Source: Papio anubis (taxonomy: Eukaryota > Chordata > Mammalia > Primates > Cercopithecidae). From it: DNA of 64,000 nucleotides. The DNA is taken from the NCBI RefSeq assembly GCF_008728515.1, contig NC_044986.1:51572855-51636854 (forward strand). The letters run 5' to 3'. A program made the position numbers and the translations under genes. Below are positions 12,644 to 23,429 of this stretch, piece by piece. Position 1 is the first letter of the stretch, and each line of letters begins with the position of its first letter. The notes beneath the pieces were generated by a model. It ran no database searches. It was not told where the DNA came from and was given only the letters and a program-made list of their open reading frames with translations.

Positions 12644-12960
12644 AAACCATTCCTTCATTCATCTATTCACCAACATATATGGAACACTTCTTATGTATCA
12701 GTTATTTTCTGGTCTCTGGGGTTACATGAGATTTAAAAAAAAAGAAGTTACTATGCTCACAAATATTACATTCTATAAATGAAGGGAAATAAAAGAAACA
12801 TATCTTTATGTTGGGTGGTGATATATGCTATAGAGAGAAAACAAAAAGGAGTAAGGAGACGGGGAAAGCCAGTTATGGGAGTAGAGGAGGTTGTAGTCCA
12901 AAATTAAATTAGTTTTAATGTTGAAGTGGAATTTGAATCACACACCAACTAGAGCCACTA
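12644..12960 (-). repeat. L2 LINE 3' fragment
   Basis: It starts with the reversed L2 terminus ('ccttcattcatctattcacc'), then 'gtatcagttattttctggtc' and 'ggtggtgatatatgctatag', in the order seen in antisense L2 3' ends. The 67-codon frame at 12579-12782 spans this repeat and is not a gene. Confidence 0.65.
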
Positions 12961-13077
12961 TCTAGAGAATAATGAATACAAAAATGTGTATTACGTAACT
13001 TGATAAAAACCGGATTTGCCAATAACTGGTTGTATAATCTTGAGACATCTTCAAAAAATAGCAATGCTAAATAGAAC

Positions 13078-13142
13078 AAACATTACTTGTGGAAAATGTA
13101 CTGTGTACCAGGTACTGCATTTAGCATTTTGTACATACACTA
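13078..13142 (-). repeat. Possible MIR or L2 remnant
   Basis: 'ctgtgtaccaggtactgc' followed by 'gtacatacactat' resembles the reversed 'tgtgccaggcactg...' block common to MIR and L2. It is followed by an 18-bp poly-T. Too short to assign. Confidence 0.4.
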
Positions 13143-13194
13143 TTTTTTTTTTTTTTTTAGTTTTAGGTATATTTCATATTTGCTATTTTTAAGA

Positions 13195-13409
13195 CTTGTA
13201 GTAGATTAAATATACCTACATATTACTTGCACATCCCGCCATCAGGAACTAGAATCTATTTTCTCACACCCTGAATGTGGTCCAGCCTTGTGTGTTGCTT
13301 CTATCAGTAGAAGGTGGCAGAAGCAACATTGTGTGAGTTTCAGAGATTGGACCTCAAGAGGACTGCAACTTCTGCCTTTGCATTTTGTGCAATGCTGCCC
13401 TGAGATTAC
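13195..13409 (+). mobile_element. MLT1-type MaLR LTR, left part (interrupted)
   Basis: 'ctagaatctattttctcac', 'gtggtccagccttgtgtgtt', 'ctatcagtagaaggtggcag' and 'tgtgtgagtttcagagat' follow the order of an ERVL-MaLR (MLT1-like) LTR in sense orientation. The copy stops abruptly at 13409, where a younger LTR begins, and resumes at 14358. The join regenerates an uninterrupted MLT1 phrase around 'gctgccctgagattaccacgc'. Confidence 0.78.
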
Positions 13410-13963
13410 TGAAGCAGGATATTTCCCTGACCCCTTCGAGAGACTTGCGACAGGAGTTTCTCACCCAGCCCACAACTTTCAACTCTTTAAGAAAGGGAAC
13501 ATGCAGGTGACCGAGGGGGTAATTGGAGTCCACGAATGCTGGAACCAGCCATCCCCTTTGGCGCTGGTAGCGGTGAACTCAACTCACTCAGACCCACTGT
13601 GTTTCACCCCTTGTGGGAGGTAGCATGCAGGTGAGTGGGTGGAGGAGCCAGGAGGAGCGATTTGGGGAACTGGCAAGAGCAAAACTACATGTGGACCCTG
13701 CAACAGAGAGCAGGGGAGTGTCTGTGACCTCTGAAGCCCCAAAGGGAATACTGCAGTGCTCATTTAGCTCTGCCATCCACGGACAATGAACAGCGCAGTG
13801 GACCCTCTGCCTTTTCACGTGAGGGGGCTGCCTTCCACCTGTGAGAGAAAAGGCTCAGTGTGACGGCCTTTTGCATCTGCACTTGTGACACCTGAGCTCT
13901 TGTCCAGCATTTAGAAGAAATGAGGTCGCATGAACAAATCGAAAGATGTTAAATGTGGGGGAT

Positions 13964-13969
13964 TTTATT
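13964..13969 (-). terminator. LTR polyadenylation signal AATAAA
   Basis: TTTATT on the plus strand reads AATAAA on the minus strand, about 215 bp downstream of the TATA box, marking the likely R/U5 boundary. In the related LTR at 56.6 kb the same position reads AAGAAA, so the signal is lost there. Confidence 0.6.
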
Positions 13970-14179
13970 GCCGATGGAGGTGGCTCTCAGTGGGAAGGAG
14001 AGCTGGAAAGGGGGCGGGGCTGGAAGGTAATCTTCCCCTCCAGCCCAGCCATCTCCAGCCAGATTCTTCTCTAAAGTTACACTCATCAACCTGTCCCTCT
14101 GAAGTCAAGCTGCATCTCTCCGACGTCCAGCTGTAGTCTCTCATGTCCGGCTGCTTCTCCTCTCTGCTGGCTGAGTTCT

Positions 14180-14193
14180 GGGGTTTTTATAGG
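14180..14193 (-). promoter_or_regulatory. LTR core promoter TATA box
   Basis: The minus strand reads CCTATAAAAACCCC, the expected U3 TATA position in this LTR. The same box is kept in the two related LTRs (7540-7552 and 56801-56812). Whether it is active is unknown. Confidence 0.6.
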
Positions 14194-14357
14194 CCCAGGA
14201 TGGGGGCAGTAGGCAGGCCATAGGTGGTTTCGGAAAACGGAACATTTGAGAGGGAAAACAGGAATCTAAGTTCTCACTTTGGGCCAGTGGGGTTTTGTCG
14301 GGGACCCACCATTTTCTACCTATAATTTCTCTGCCTCCTGACTCTATCATAGTGTCA

Positions 14358-14580
14358 TTACCACGCAGTGAGGAAGCTTGAGATGAAAGCTTTCGCAGAA
14401 AGATTCCTGACAACTCAACTGTCTCAACTGAGCTCAGGACCAGTCAACTGAGAGAACTCAGGTAAAATTGTCAGAAAAAGCTCCCAGACAACCTGTAGAA
14501 TCCTGATATATAACACATTTGTATTGTTTTAAGCCTCTAAGCGTTGAGGCAGTTTACAAGACTGAACAGATAACTATGGT
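14358..14580 (+). mobile_element. MLT1-type MaLR LTR, right part
   Basis: This continues the MLT1-like LTR: 'ccacgcagtgaggaagctt', 'attcctgacaactcaactgt', 'actgagctcaggaccagtc', and the typical tail 'attgttttaagcctctaag' with 'agataactatggtacag'. It joins 13195-13409 once the younger LTR is removed. Confidence 0.8.
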
Positions 14581-14581
14581 A

Positions 14582-14690
14582 CAGATGAAGAAACTTGCTG
14601 ACAGTGTTCAGGGGTTCCACAGCTGACAGTGTTTGGAATGTAAGGGCAGAGCCAGGATTACATGCCAGGTCTGTCAAGCTACAATCGCTG
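14582..14690 (-). repeat. MIR SINE fragment
   Basis: The antisense MIR head/core is visible: 'agatgaagaaacttgctgac', 'agggcagagccaggatta' and 'ccaggtctgtcaagcta'. It directly abuts the end of the MLT1-like LTR. Confidence 0.75.
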
Positions 14691-15189
14691 AACTTCGTAG
14701 CATTAAATTCCTAATTTTCCTGAAAATCAATGTCTTTATCATGCAAAAAATGACATTAAAGATAATCCCCAAATGTCTGCCTAGCTCAAAATTGCTATAA
14801 TTCTATAAGCCTATGATCATTTTGTTATATTTCCTCCTGAGCCCCCTCTTCTATATATTCATATCATCCTAGAAATTCCCTGGATAAATAGCTCCGATAT
14901 CACTAAGTCACAGCAATTACTCCGTGTCTATTTACAGATATGTTAAAAAAAAAATGAATTATAAAAACTACTTGGTAGAGTTATGAGGAAGAAATCAGGT
15001 AAGAGAAATAAAATGCCCTCATTATAATGAATAGTGAATAGTACATGTAAATAATTGTATATATTTATATATAATTATATTCCATTTTATTTATATACCA
15101 TCATATATTTCATATATATACACATATGTGCATATATATACACACATATATATATATAAATTTAAGCAATTTTATTCGTTGTAACGTGC
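14691..15189. other. Unassigned DNA and (TA/CATA) low-complexity tract
   Basis: No element was recognised in 14691-15040. From 15045 to 15165 there is an AT-rich tract of ATAT/ACACATAT repeats, probably a degraded dinucleotide array. Confidence 0.5.
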
Positions 15190-15642
15190 TGTTATGATTC
15201 CATGGCTTCTGAGAATGAAAGATGGTCACAAATCCTTTGAAGATCCCATCCATAATAATCAAGGTCTATGTTTCTCTCCTAGAATATTTTGAATTTCTAA
15301 GCCACTATGTAAAAAAAAAAAAAAAAAGATTTTTCTGCCAGTGTGTGAGGAAGATCAAGATAGTCTCATGGAGAGGTCACATGGAAGGACAGATTACCAA
15401 TGGAAAGATAGATTTCGATTCCTCCCCTTTAGTTCAGCCATCTCAGTCTAAGTGAACGAAAGTGAAGAAGCTTCCTGATGATGCCAATCTCAGCTACCAT
15501 CGAACTGCCACTATATGAGGGACTCCAAATGACAACCATCTAGTTTGGCCCATCAATCCCCAAAATCATTATAGATAATAATATATTATTTAAACCATTA
15601 AGTTTTATGGCAGTTATTATATAGAAACACATAACCAGAATA
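15190..15642 (+). mobile_element. MLT1-like MaLR LTR, decayed
   Basis: 'gtgtgtgaggaagatcaag', 'gagaggtcacatggaagga', 'gaagcttcctgatgatgcca' and the tail 'ttaaaccattaagttttatgg' with 'acacataaccagaata' follow the MaLR LTR layout. It carries an internal A17 tract at about 15310-15327. It is more diverged than the MLT1-like copy at 13.2-14.6 kb. Confidence 0.7.
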
Positions 15643-15719
15643 TATATGGCTCTAATTACAAGATAGACAAAATTTTTGGAATCTCTGTATAGGTTAATAA
15701 CTAAAGGCTGCTTGCAACC

Positions 15720-15860
15720 TATTCCCTCTGTCTCTGTCTGTCTCGCCCACTCTCTATCTTCTTCTTCTACCTATATATATACCAATATGCAGACATGTAT
15801 CTATTTAAATATCTATATCTACATATATATCTATGAACTCATTTTTATATATAGCATTAT
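15720..15860. repeat. Low-complexity (TCTG)n / (TATA)n tract
   Basis: 'ctctgtctctgtctgtctcg' passes into repeated TATATA and ATCTATAT motifs. An overlapping 67-codon frame is a low-complexity artefact. Confidence 0.75.
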
Positions 15861-16289
15861 TCTCAGACTGTCAAAATAAAATTTGGATCTAAAGTGAAAA
15901 GCAGTGTAAAGTGGACAGTAAAATATATTAACAATGGCAGCGAATATAAATTTGATTGACTATCAACTTGACTGTGAAGTTTCCAGCACCAGAAGTCAAA
16001 TAAAATAAAATATTGTATATTTCTCATTATTAAAATAAAAGAAACTCACTAACTACACAAGATATGTATAATTTACCTAGACTCAAAGGGAAATTTTGTT
16101 TTAATGGTGGATATCATACAGGTCACTGACTAACATAAAAACAGTCTCTGCCACTACTCATAACTAATTTCTATATCACACCCAGAAGTCATAAAAGAAG
16201 ATAATATGAAATATAAATTCAGAAATAAAATTTTAAAAAATTGAAAACTTTCTTCAAGCCATGTATCAAGTATTAATGTCCTTAATATT

Positions 16290-16940
16290 TGAAGAGTTCT
16301 TAAAAATTAATTTAAAAATGTGATACTGGTCTGAGCAAGCATTTCACACAAAAAAATGAAACTGCTTTAAATATATGACAATATGCTTATCCCACTATTG
16401 TATTAGAGAATGCAAGTTAAAATAAAAAATGATGCATTGTTTTCAAATCTCCAGCAAAGATAACATACATCCAATGACATACCCCAAGGTGGAGGATGTC
16501 CCTTTCATTTCACTGTTGATGTGACTCTCCATGGTCATTGAAGGGCAATTCTGAAATAACTATCCAGCATGTCCATCTCTAGGACTCCACCTTACATAAA
16601 TACTTTCATACATTTGTAAGTATTTCTATAAAAAGATGGTCATTATCCAATTATTATTGGTGACAGTTTATTAATAATACTAAAATTAATATTTGACTAT
16701 ACAAACATTGAAATGGTATGTAATGTGTGGTAAGATATAACTACATATTTAATTTTGGAGTGATTTCTAAGATTTTTTCTTAGGTGTACAAATTAATGTA
16801 CAAATTAGTATAATTTTTATTTCCTCATTGGTGTAACATGGCTGGCTGTGTGCATGTCCACACATATTTTTGGAAGAAATCATGAGAAACTATTAACAAT
16901 AACATATCTGTAAAATAGAATAGAGAAATTATAATGGGAA
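16290..16940 (+). mobile_element. Old L1M 3' fragment
   Basis: Blocks match the end of ORF2 and 3' UTR of mammalian-age L1 in order: 'gcatttcacacaaaaaaatg', 'agagaatgcaagttaaaata', 'gtggaggatgtccctttc', 'gaagggcaattctgaaata' and 'gaaatcatgagaaactatta'. Several indels break any reading frame. The sequence from 15900 may be part of the same element but I cannot show it. Confidence 0.68.
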
Positions 16941-19889
16941 GCTGATTCATTTTTACATAAGTTTTTTATTATTTGATTTTTTAAAATATCATGCCATTAT
17001 TTTTGAACTAAATTAAGTAGGAAGAACAAAATAATTTCCAAATAGCTTCCAAATGACTTCAGCAAACTAACAAATATGATCCAAGACCTGAGTATTCTCA
17101 TGGCTGAATTTAATACATTTTACAACAGTGGTTTTAAATCACATTCCAGAGGGCCCTAGGATTGCGGATAGTTCCCTAGTCCCAGTGTGGAGACCGAAAG
17201 GGAGGAAACACAGTCAGAATTGTGCTAAATATGGCCCACTCTCACCAACTTCGATCAAACCATGTTACTTTTTATATTATAACTGAAGTGACACAAATAT
17301 TTTGTTTGAATGGAAAATTTTCACTGTTAGAAAAATTTGAAAATTCCTTACATAAGCAAACACATTAATAACATATCCCCTAGCTGTCAACTGTGCTACA
17401 TAACAACAGTTGGATAGTTCTATTTTAAACTGCATAATTCCATAACAGATAAAGAGCCCTTTCTGAAATGTGACAGCTGTATATATGTATAAGTAAAGTC
17501 TCATACACCTATACCTCTCTCGTTTGAATATATTTTGACTATGGTTCAGTACCTAGGAAAATATAGGCACTTTAAGAGCCAAATTTCCAAACAGGAAAAA
17601 TACAAAACCAAAATGTTTTTCATTTAATTCTGTAAAGTTGTCCGGGTTTTATAAAACAGTTAGCAGTCATTTCACATCAGCCTGCCACATTGATTGAAGA
17701 ACAAATTACTGGAACCTATAACTTCATAGAACACATTGTGTTTTGTTTTTTTTTTGTTTGTTTTTTTTTTTTTTAATAAGGAGAGCTTTCCATTTTCAAG
17801 TTTTGGCTTAGTTTCTAATGTTTCTGCTTGGATCATTAAATTTCCTTTCTAATTGCAGCTAAATATGTCTTCTACCTCACTTCACTTCTGGCTATTATTT
17901 AAAATGCATTTGGCTCAAATATTTGATTACAAAATGAACAATCTGTTTGTCTATATGTGTCAGACACATTACTGTGTCTTCTTCCCCTTCAAAATCAGAA
18001 AAAAATAGTGCTCTGTGGAATAGATGACTTTTACTGACAATTTTCTCTTCCTATGTTCTGTAGCTTGGGCAGGAACATGTCCTCCAGATGCTCTTGGAGA
18101 TCCCGCTTCACAAATATCAGTCTCTCCTGCCTGCCAAGCCTAATTCCCATAAATTGGGACTTCTTCCCCATATGTTTAACATTATTTTTAACCAGGATTG
18201 GCTACCGGATTCTTCATTGGATTCCTTCTAGATCTGTAACTCTTAGGAGCTGATCCTTTTCTGATGGCTGGTTGACCCTCATTTCTGCACTTAATTTTCA
18301 TTAACATGGTTCACTCTCTCTGAATCCTGTTGACTTGCCACTGTACTTTTCTATCCCCAGGGCAACGGATGGTTTCTTTGTTCTATGCTCCATTGAGATA
18401 CAAGACAAGACTTAAACTTCTGTCTGTCTGGGTGGAGGTATTTTTATAGGAAGGATCTTCAAACAAATTAAAGGGGTTTTTAGATTTTGCTGGGTTAATA
18501 ATGAAAATAAATGGTTTAAGTCCTAAATGCTATTCTATATGTACAATTACAGGTATTCTTTATTATAAACTGACTAATATTAATGAGGAACTTAACACTG
18601 TTAATCAAAAATCCATACCTCCAGAGACTATGGTTTTACTAAAAAATTAAAGAAATGGAAGATAAAAAATCCACATATACTATGGTGCACTTAATTTTTA
18701 TGGAATATCAACCAGTTTCTAGACTACATTTTACCAATATATTGGATAGAGCAGTAACATTTAGTTTGTGGGAATATATTAAACTTTAATGTCTCCCCCA
18801 TCATTTGGAACTCAGTCATTAGTAACTTGCAAGCCATACTGGGGGGTTTGGGAGAAAATTCAGAAATTATCAGATATGAATTCCTTCTCTGAATGACAGT
18901 TGTAGGAAATCACCTAATTGAATTAAGGATGAAGACCATGACTGAAAATAATGATTGCATTTCTTTCTCGTAATTGTGTTCATATATTTGCATATGAACA
19001 TTCAAAAAATAACAATGAAAAACGGTATGCAGGATAAATGAACTCCCAGTGAGGAATCAACCTTTTCCAGAGCCAGTAGGTGACATTTCAGTTTTCCTGA
19101 GGGAGAGTTTAAAGAAAGTGAATGGGGTGAGGGGAGTCTAAGAAATGTCAGCATGCTGTCTGAGAAGAGGAAAGAAGTGAAGATCTGTCAAATGAGGTGG
19201 AAAAATAGAGGGGACATGAAATACATTCAACAAAGCAACTCTGTTAGACAAGTCAGTGAACACTACAGTGATTTTCTTTTCATTTTAAAAGATAATTCAT
19301 CCTCAAACTCAAATATTGTCGCTAAATTCTAAAGTATGTCTCTGTTATAGTCAGTTTTACCATCTAAACTTTTCTCTTTCTAATTTGCAACTCTATTATT
19401 TCTTTGAGATCTAAAAGGATGGTTAATAAATATAAAATGAAAGTGAAATGATAAGGAAGGCAGTTCCAAGTTAAAAATAGAAATATGTGGAGTTGTTAAC
19501 AGAAAGTCTATAAAATCTTCATATATTTCATATTAAACCAGATTTTCCCCAATGCCTCTGCAATTCTAGAGTGACAATTTTGGCATCCTGGAAAGCTGCC
19601 TTGTTTTTCTTATTTTCATAAGAGAAATATCAAGTTACCTACAAAAACCTCTTGAACAAGGAAGTCTAATTTTCAGCAACTCTCATACATACCATCAAAC
19701 CAACAGCTGAAACAACCTTAAAGTCCTACCTTTGAAGCTCTAGGAGAAATATTAAATACCAAAATATGCCCTATTTGTGAAACATTTTAAAAACAAATAT
19801 CCAAAAATCGCTTGATAATCTCTTGCAAAATGTTGAATAAATTATCAATCTTGTTTCAACAGTAAAATTTCAAAATATTAAATTATTTT
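16941..19889. other. Unassigned non-coding DNA
   Basis: About 2.9 kb with no element I can name. A T/G-rich low-complexity tract lies at 17740-17775. 18040-18430 is somewhat GC-richer (a 66-codon frame at 18053-18253) and has no recognisable domain. 19080-19240 is purine-rich. Confidence 0.4.
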
Positions 19890-19979
19890 AAGAAGATTTT
19901 TAAGAATACTTTTAGGTTTACAGAAAAATTAGGAGCAGATTACAAAGAGTTTCCTTATACTCCATGTGAGATGTTATCA
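19890..19979. repeat. Old L1-like repeat, left part (split by Tigger1)
   Basis: 'aatacttttaggtttacag', 'aaaaattaggagcagatta' and 'agtttccttatactcc' resemble a dispersed old L1 3' segment, which resumes beyond the Tigger1 at 22322. Orientation was not determined. Confidence 0.5.
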
Positions 19980-20100
19980 CAGGCACACCTCAGAGATATT
20001 GTGGGTTTAGTTCCAGACCACTGCAACAAAGCTAATATTGCAATTAAGCAAGTGACATGAGGTTTTTTTGTTTTGTTTTGTTTTCCAGGATATATAAAAT

Positions 20101-21938
20101 TTATGGTTGCACTATACTGTAGTCTATTAATTGTATGAGAGCCTTATGTCTAAAAAACAAGGTATACACCTTAATTAAAAAATACTTCATTGCAAAAAAG
20201 TGTGAATGATCATCTGAGTCCTCAGTGAATCTTAATATTTTTTGCTGGTGAAGAGTTTTGGCTTGATGTTGATGGCTGTTGACTGGTGGCTGCTGAAGGG
20301 TGGGGTGGCTGTGACAGTTCATTAAATAAATCAGTAATGAAGTTTGCTGCATTGACTGAGTATTCCTTTCACGAAAGATTTCTCTGTAGCATACAATGAT
20401 GTTTGATAACATTTTTCCTATAGTTGAACTTCTTTCAAAATTGGAGTCAACTCCTGTTAATGTTGATATTTTGAGCCCCTTCCATGAATCATGACTACTC
20501 TTGATAGCATCTAGAATGGCAAAACTTTTCAAAATCATTTTCAATTTACTTTACCCAGATCTATCAGAGGGATCACTTTCTACTGCAGATATAGAATTAT
20601 AAAATGTATTTCTAAAATAATGAGACTTAAAAGTAAAAATGACTCCTTAATTTATGGGCTACAGAATGGATGCTGTGTGAACATGCATAAAAACAACATT
20701 AATCTCTTTGTACATCTTCCTCAGAGCTCTTGAGTGACCAGGCGCATTGTCAATGAGCAGTAGTAATATTTTGGAAGTAGCTCTCAACCCTTAAGGTTAA
20801 AATATTCAGTACATCATTGTGAAAACAGATGTCCAATCTTAGTTTTTTCATTTACAGAGCACAGGCATAGTAGATCTAGCATTAAGACTTAAGGACCCTA
20901 GATTTTCATAATGGCAAGTGTGCATTGGTTTCAACTTAGTTACCAACTGCATTAGCCCCTAACAAGAAAGTCAGCCTATCCTTTGAAGCTTTGAAGCCAG
21001 GCATTGACTTCTCCTCTCTGGCTATGAAAGTCCTACAGGGTATTTTCCTCCAATACAAGACTGCTTTGTCTACACTGAAAATCTGTTGTTTAGTGTAGCC
21101 ACACTTATCAACTATCTTAGTTAGATCATCTGGATAACTGGCTGTAGTTTCTACATCAGGACTTGTGACTTCACCTTGCATTTTTATGTTACAGAGACAG
21201 CTATTTTTTTTTCTTAAACCTCATGAACCAACCTTCTCTAGTTTCCAACATTTCTTCTGCAGCTTCCTCACCTCTCTCTGGCTTCATCGAATTGATGAGT
21301 TAGGGACTTGTTCTGTATTAGGCTTTGGTTTAAGTCAATGTTGGATTGGTTTGATCTTCTGTTCAGACAACTAAAACTTTCTCCATCTCAGAAATAAAGT
21401 TCTGTTTTGATTTCTTGTTTTTCGTGCATTCACTACAGTAGCAATTTTTTTTTTGAGGGGGTGGGGGTGGGAATGGAATCTTGCCCTGTTGCCCAGGCTG
21501 GATTGCAATGGAGCAATCTTGGCTCACTGCAACCTCTGCACCCTGGGTTCAAGTGATTCTCCTGCCTCAGCCTCCTGAGTAACTAGGATTACAGGGATGT
21601 ACCACCACACCCAGCTAATTTTTTGTATATTTAGTAGAGACGGGGTTTCAACATGTTCACCAGGCTGGTCTCAAACTCCTGACCTTGTGATCTGCCCTCC
21701 TCGGCCTCCCAAAATGCTGGGATTACAAGCGTGATTAACCATGCCCGGCCGGAAGTAGCATTTTTAATATTCTTCAATAATTTTTCCTTAGTATTCACAA
21801 CCCGGCTGTTTGGCCTAAGAGGCCTAGTTTTCAGACTATCTTGGCTTTCTACATGTCTTTCTCCTTAACCATTTTTAGCTTTTGATTTAAAGTAAAAGAC
21901 ATGCAACTCTTCCTTTCACTGCAACTCTTAGAGGCCAT
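20101..21938 (-). pseudogene. Tigger1 transposase pseudogene
   Basis: Fragments of the DDE-type Tigger transposase remain on the minus strand. The start ATG is at 21938-21936 and gives MASKSCSERKS..., matching the family's N-terminus, followed by 'LNQKLKM' where the CENP-B-like helix-turn-helix begins. A central frame (21181-20936) keeps 'KQQIFSVDKAVLYWRKIP' and 'MPGFKASKDRLTFLLGANA', part of the catalytic DDE region. A C-terminal frame (20544-20101) follows. An Alu insertion, frameshifts and an internal deletion separate the fragments, so no functional enzyme is possible. Confidence 0.85.
21437..21765 (-). mobile_element. AluS SINE inside Tigger1
   Basis: An antisense Alu with body 21445-21753: T-tail, 'cttgccctgttgcccaggct', 'gtagagacggggtttcaac' and the 5' end 'accatgcccggcc'. 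The flanks 'agtagcaattttt' (21437) and 'agtagcattttt' (21754) are the target duplication, cut within Tigger1 sequence. The tail/body junction carries an unusual G-rich run (21456-21472). Confidence 0.95.
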
Positions 21939-22321
21939 TGTATGGTTATTAACTGGCTTAGTTTCATTATTGCTGTGAATCAGCTGATAGAAGGAATTAA
22001 GAGACCTCGGGAAAGTCTTGGAGCAATCAGAACGCACATTTATCTATTAAGTTCAGTCTTATATGGCATGGTTTGTGGTGCCCCAACACAAATAAAATAG
22101 TAATATTAAAGTTCACTGATCACAGATCACCAAAATGAATATCATAATACAAAAGTTTGAAATACTGCAAGAATTGCTAAAATGTGGCAGAAACACAGAG
22201 TGAGCACGTTCTCTTGGAAAAATGGTGGTGATAGACTTGCTAAAAGTGACATTGGCACAAACTTTCAATTTGTAAAAAAAAATGCAATAGTTGCAAAGTA
22301 TAATAAAACAAAGTATGCTTG

Positions 22322-22520
22322 TATTAACATTTTATGTCATTATGGTGTATTTGTCACAATTATTTTTAACTAAAGTTCATCTTTCACTCAAATTTCCTTA
22401 GTTTATACCTAAGGAAAACTAAGGTATAGTTTTCTGTCCCAGCATCCAATCCAGGATTCCACAATATAGTTGGTCCTCATGTCTCCTTAGGCTCCTGTTT
22501 GAGCCTTTGCAATCAAATGT
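22322..22520. repeat. Old L1-like repeat, right part
   Basis: 'atttgtcacaattatt', 'actaaagttcatctttcac', 'gtcccagcatccaatccagg' and 'catgtctccttaggctcctg' form a phrase set common in old L1 3' regions. It continues 19890-19979 across the Tigger1 insertion. Confidence 0.6.
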
Positions 22521-22814
22521 GGAGAAAATACATTTTGATTTATGTCAACCAAAATAAAGTGATCAAAGAAATATGGCTATTTCATTTACATATGAATAAA
22601 TAGTCAGGCCAAGCATTAATATATTTCAATATAGGTAAATAAATATTTCTGGTTGCTGATATAAAATATATTGTATTTAAAAGGTGGTTAAATAAAAAAA
22701 AGTATTTAAAATATTTTTTAGACTGTTTCATAGTAAAATTTGTAGAAGTCGTTTGCAAATTAATATAAATAAATGACAGAAACTAAAACAAAACTAGCCT
22801 TTCTTATAAGTCAG
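22521..22814. other. Unassigned AT-rich DNA
   Basis: Nothing was recognised. Very A/T-rich with scattered stops. Confidence 0.4.
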
Positions 22815-22915
22815 ACACATTCTAATGCTTTTAATGTATTAGCTCATTTAATCCTCTAAACCATTAAAATTATTTTTCTTATTTTTATCTGAGAAATCCA
22901 TAGCATGAAGCAAAC
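22815..22915 (-). repeat. MIR SINE fragment
   Basis: 'tgtattagctcatttaatcctc' is the reversed MIR 3' block (split: 'tgtattagctcattt', 'aatcctctaaacc'), followed by 'cttatttttatctgagaaa'. Moderately diverged. Confidence 0.72.
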
Positions 22916-23110
22916 ATCAATCTAAGAACTAAAGTGTATCTGTGTGTATAAATATTTTAGTTTTTACTGAATTTCAAAGTTTTGTTTTAATGAAATTCCA
23001 AGGGCTTCTGAGTTCAGAGATCATCTTGACTACTCTTCTTAGCGTCATCTTCATGTTAGAATAACCTAGGAATTTAAATATAACACCAATATAGAGCCTT
23101 AGTCAGACTG

Positions 23111-23290
23111 ATTGTTCTCAAATTTAGGTATAAATCAAAATTATGAGGAGGATTAAGATTACTGATGGCTAGGTCCCACCCTCACGGGTTCTGATTCAGT
23201 AGAACTGGAGTGGATCCCAAAAATTCATATTTCAAACAAATGCCCTGGTAATAACATTAGTCTAGACACCACACTGTAGTAATTACTGAC
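23111..23290 (+). mobile_element. MER5A hAT-Charlie MITE
   Basis: 'attgttctcaaatttaggt', 'aaaattatgaggaggatta', 'ggttctgattcagtagaac' and 'caccacactgtagtaatta' follow the 189-bp MER5A order, from its 'cagtggttctcaaac'-like start to near its end. The copy is complete in outline but diverged at the termini. Confidence 0.82.
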
Positions 23291-23339
23291 TCAAAATACC
23301 AAATCAGAATCTCTAGAACTGGTAGAACTAAAGCCTGAC

Positions 23340-23429
23340 CAAAGTTTGTTGTTGTTATTTTTGTTTTATGAAATTTTGCAACCATACAAAAGTATAGGGA
23401 GAATGAACCCCCATGTAACAATTGTAAAC
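23340..23429. repeat. Old L1-like repeat, left part (split by an LTR)
   Basis: 'ttttgcaaccatacaaaag' and 'gagaatgaacccccatgta' resemble the old L1 segment that typically continues with 'cccagcttcaacaatta'. That continuation appears instead after the LTR, at about 24122. Confidence 0.55.

Larger units (their letters stand above)
13410..14357 (-). mobile_element. Solo LTR, ERV1-like, full length (copy 2 of 3)
   Basis: A 948-bp LTR begins TG (13410) and ends CA (14357), with 'ttac' on both sides (13406-13409 and 14358-14361) as target duplication. Read on the minus strand it shows LTR architecture: a TATA box CCTATAAAAACCCC at 14180-14193, then short ~20-bp imperfect tandems of the 'gctggacgtcggagag' type, then an AATAAA signal at 13964-13969, then a long U5. 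No internal retroviral genes flank it, so it is a solo LTR left by LTR-LTR recombination. The exact family is not named with confidence. Copies at 7159 and 56037 are relatives in the same orientation. Open frames across it (13288-13623, 13588-13818, 14141-14413) are incidental. Confidence 0.88.
19980..22321 (-). mobile_element. Tigger1 (pogo/mariner) DNA transposon, interrupted by an Alu
   Basis: It begins with the Tigger1 terminal repeat 'caggcacacctcagagata' at 19980 and ends with its inverted partner 'acaaagtatgcttg' at 22321. TA follows at 22322-22323; on the left the TA has changed to CA. Removing the Alu (21445-21753) leaves about 2.03 kb, less than the ~2.4 kb usual for Tigger1. A deletion junction is inferred near 20450. 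The transposase lies on the minus strand and is broken by stops, so the copy is a fossil. Confidence 0.93.

Noticed and set aside
13288..13623. 111-codon frame, GC-richer
   Set aside because: It spans the MLT1/LTR junction, so the frame was created by an insertion.
18053..18253. 66-codon frame in a GC-richer patch as a processed pseudogene
   Set aside because: No protein family recognised, no poly-A tail or target duplication around it.
20101..20544. 147-codon minus-strand frame as a gene
   Set aside because: It is the C-terminal remnant of a Tigger1 transposase with frameshifts and a deletion upstream.
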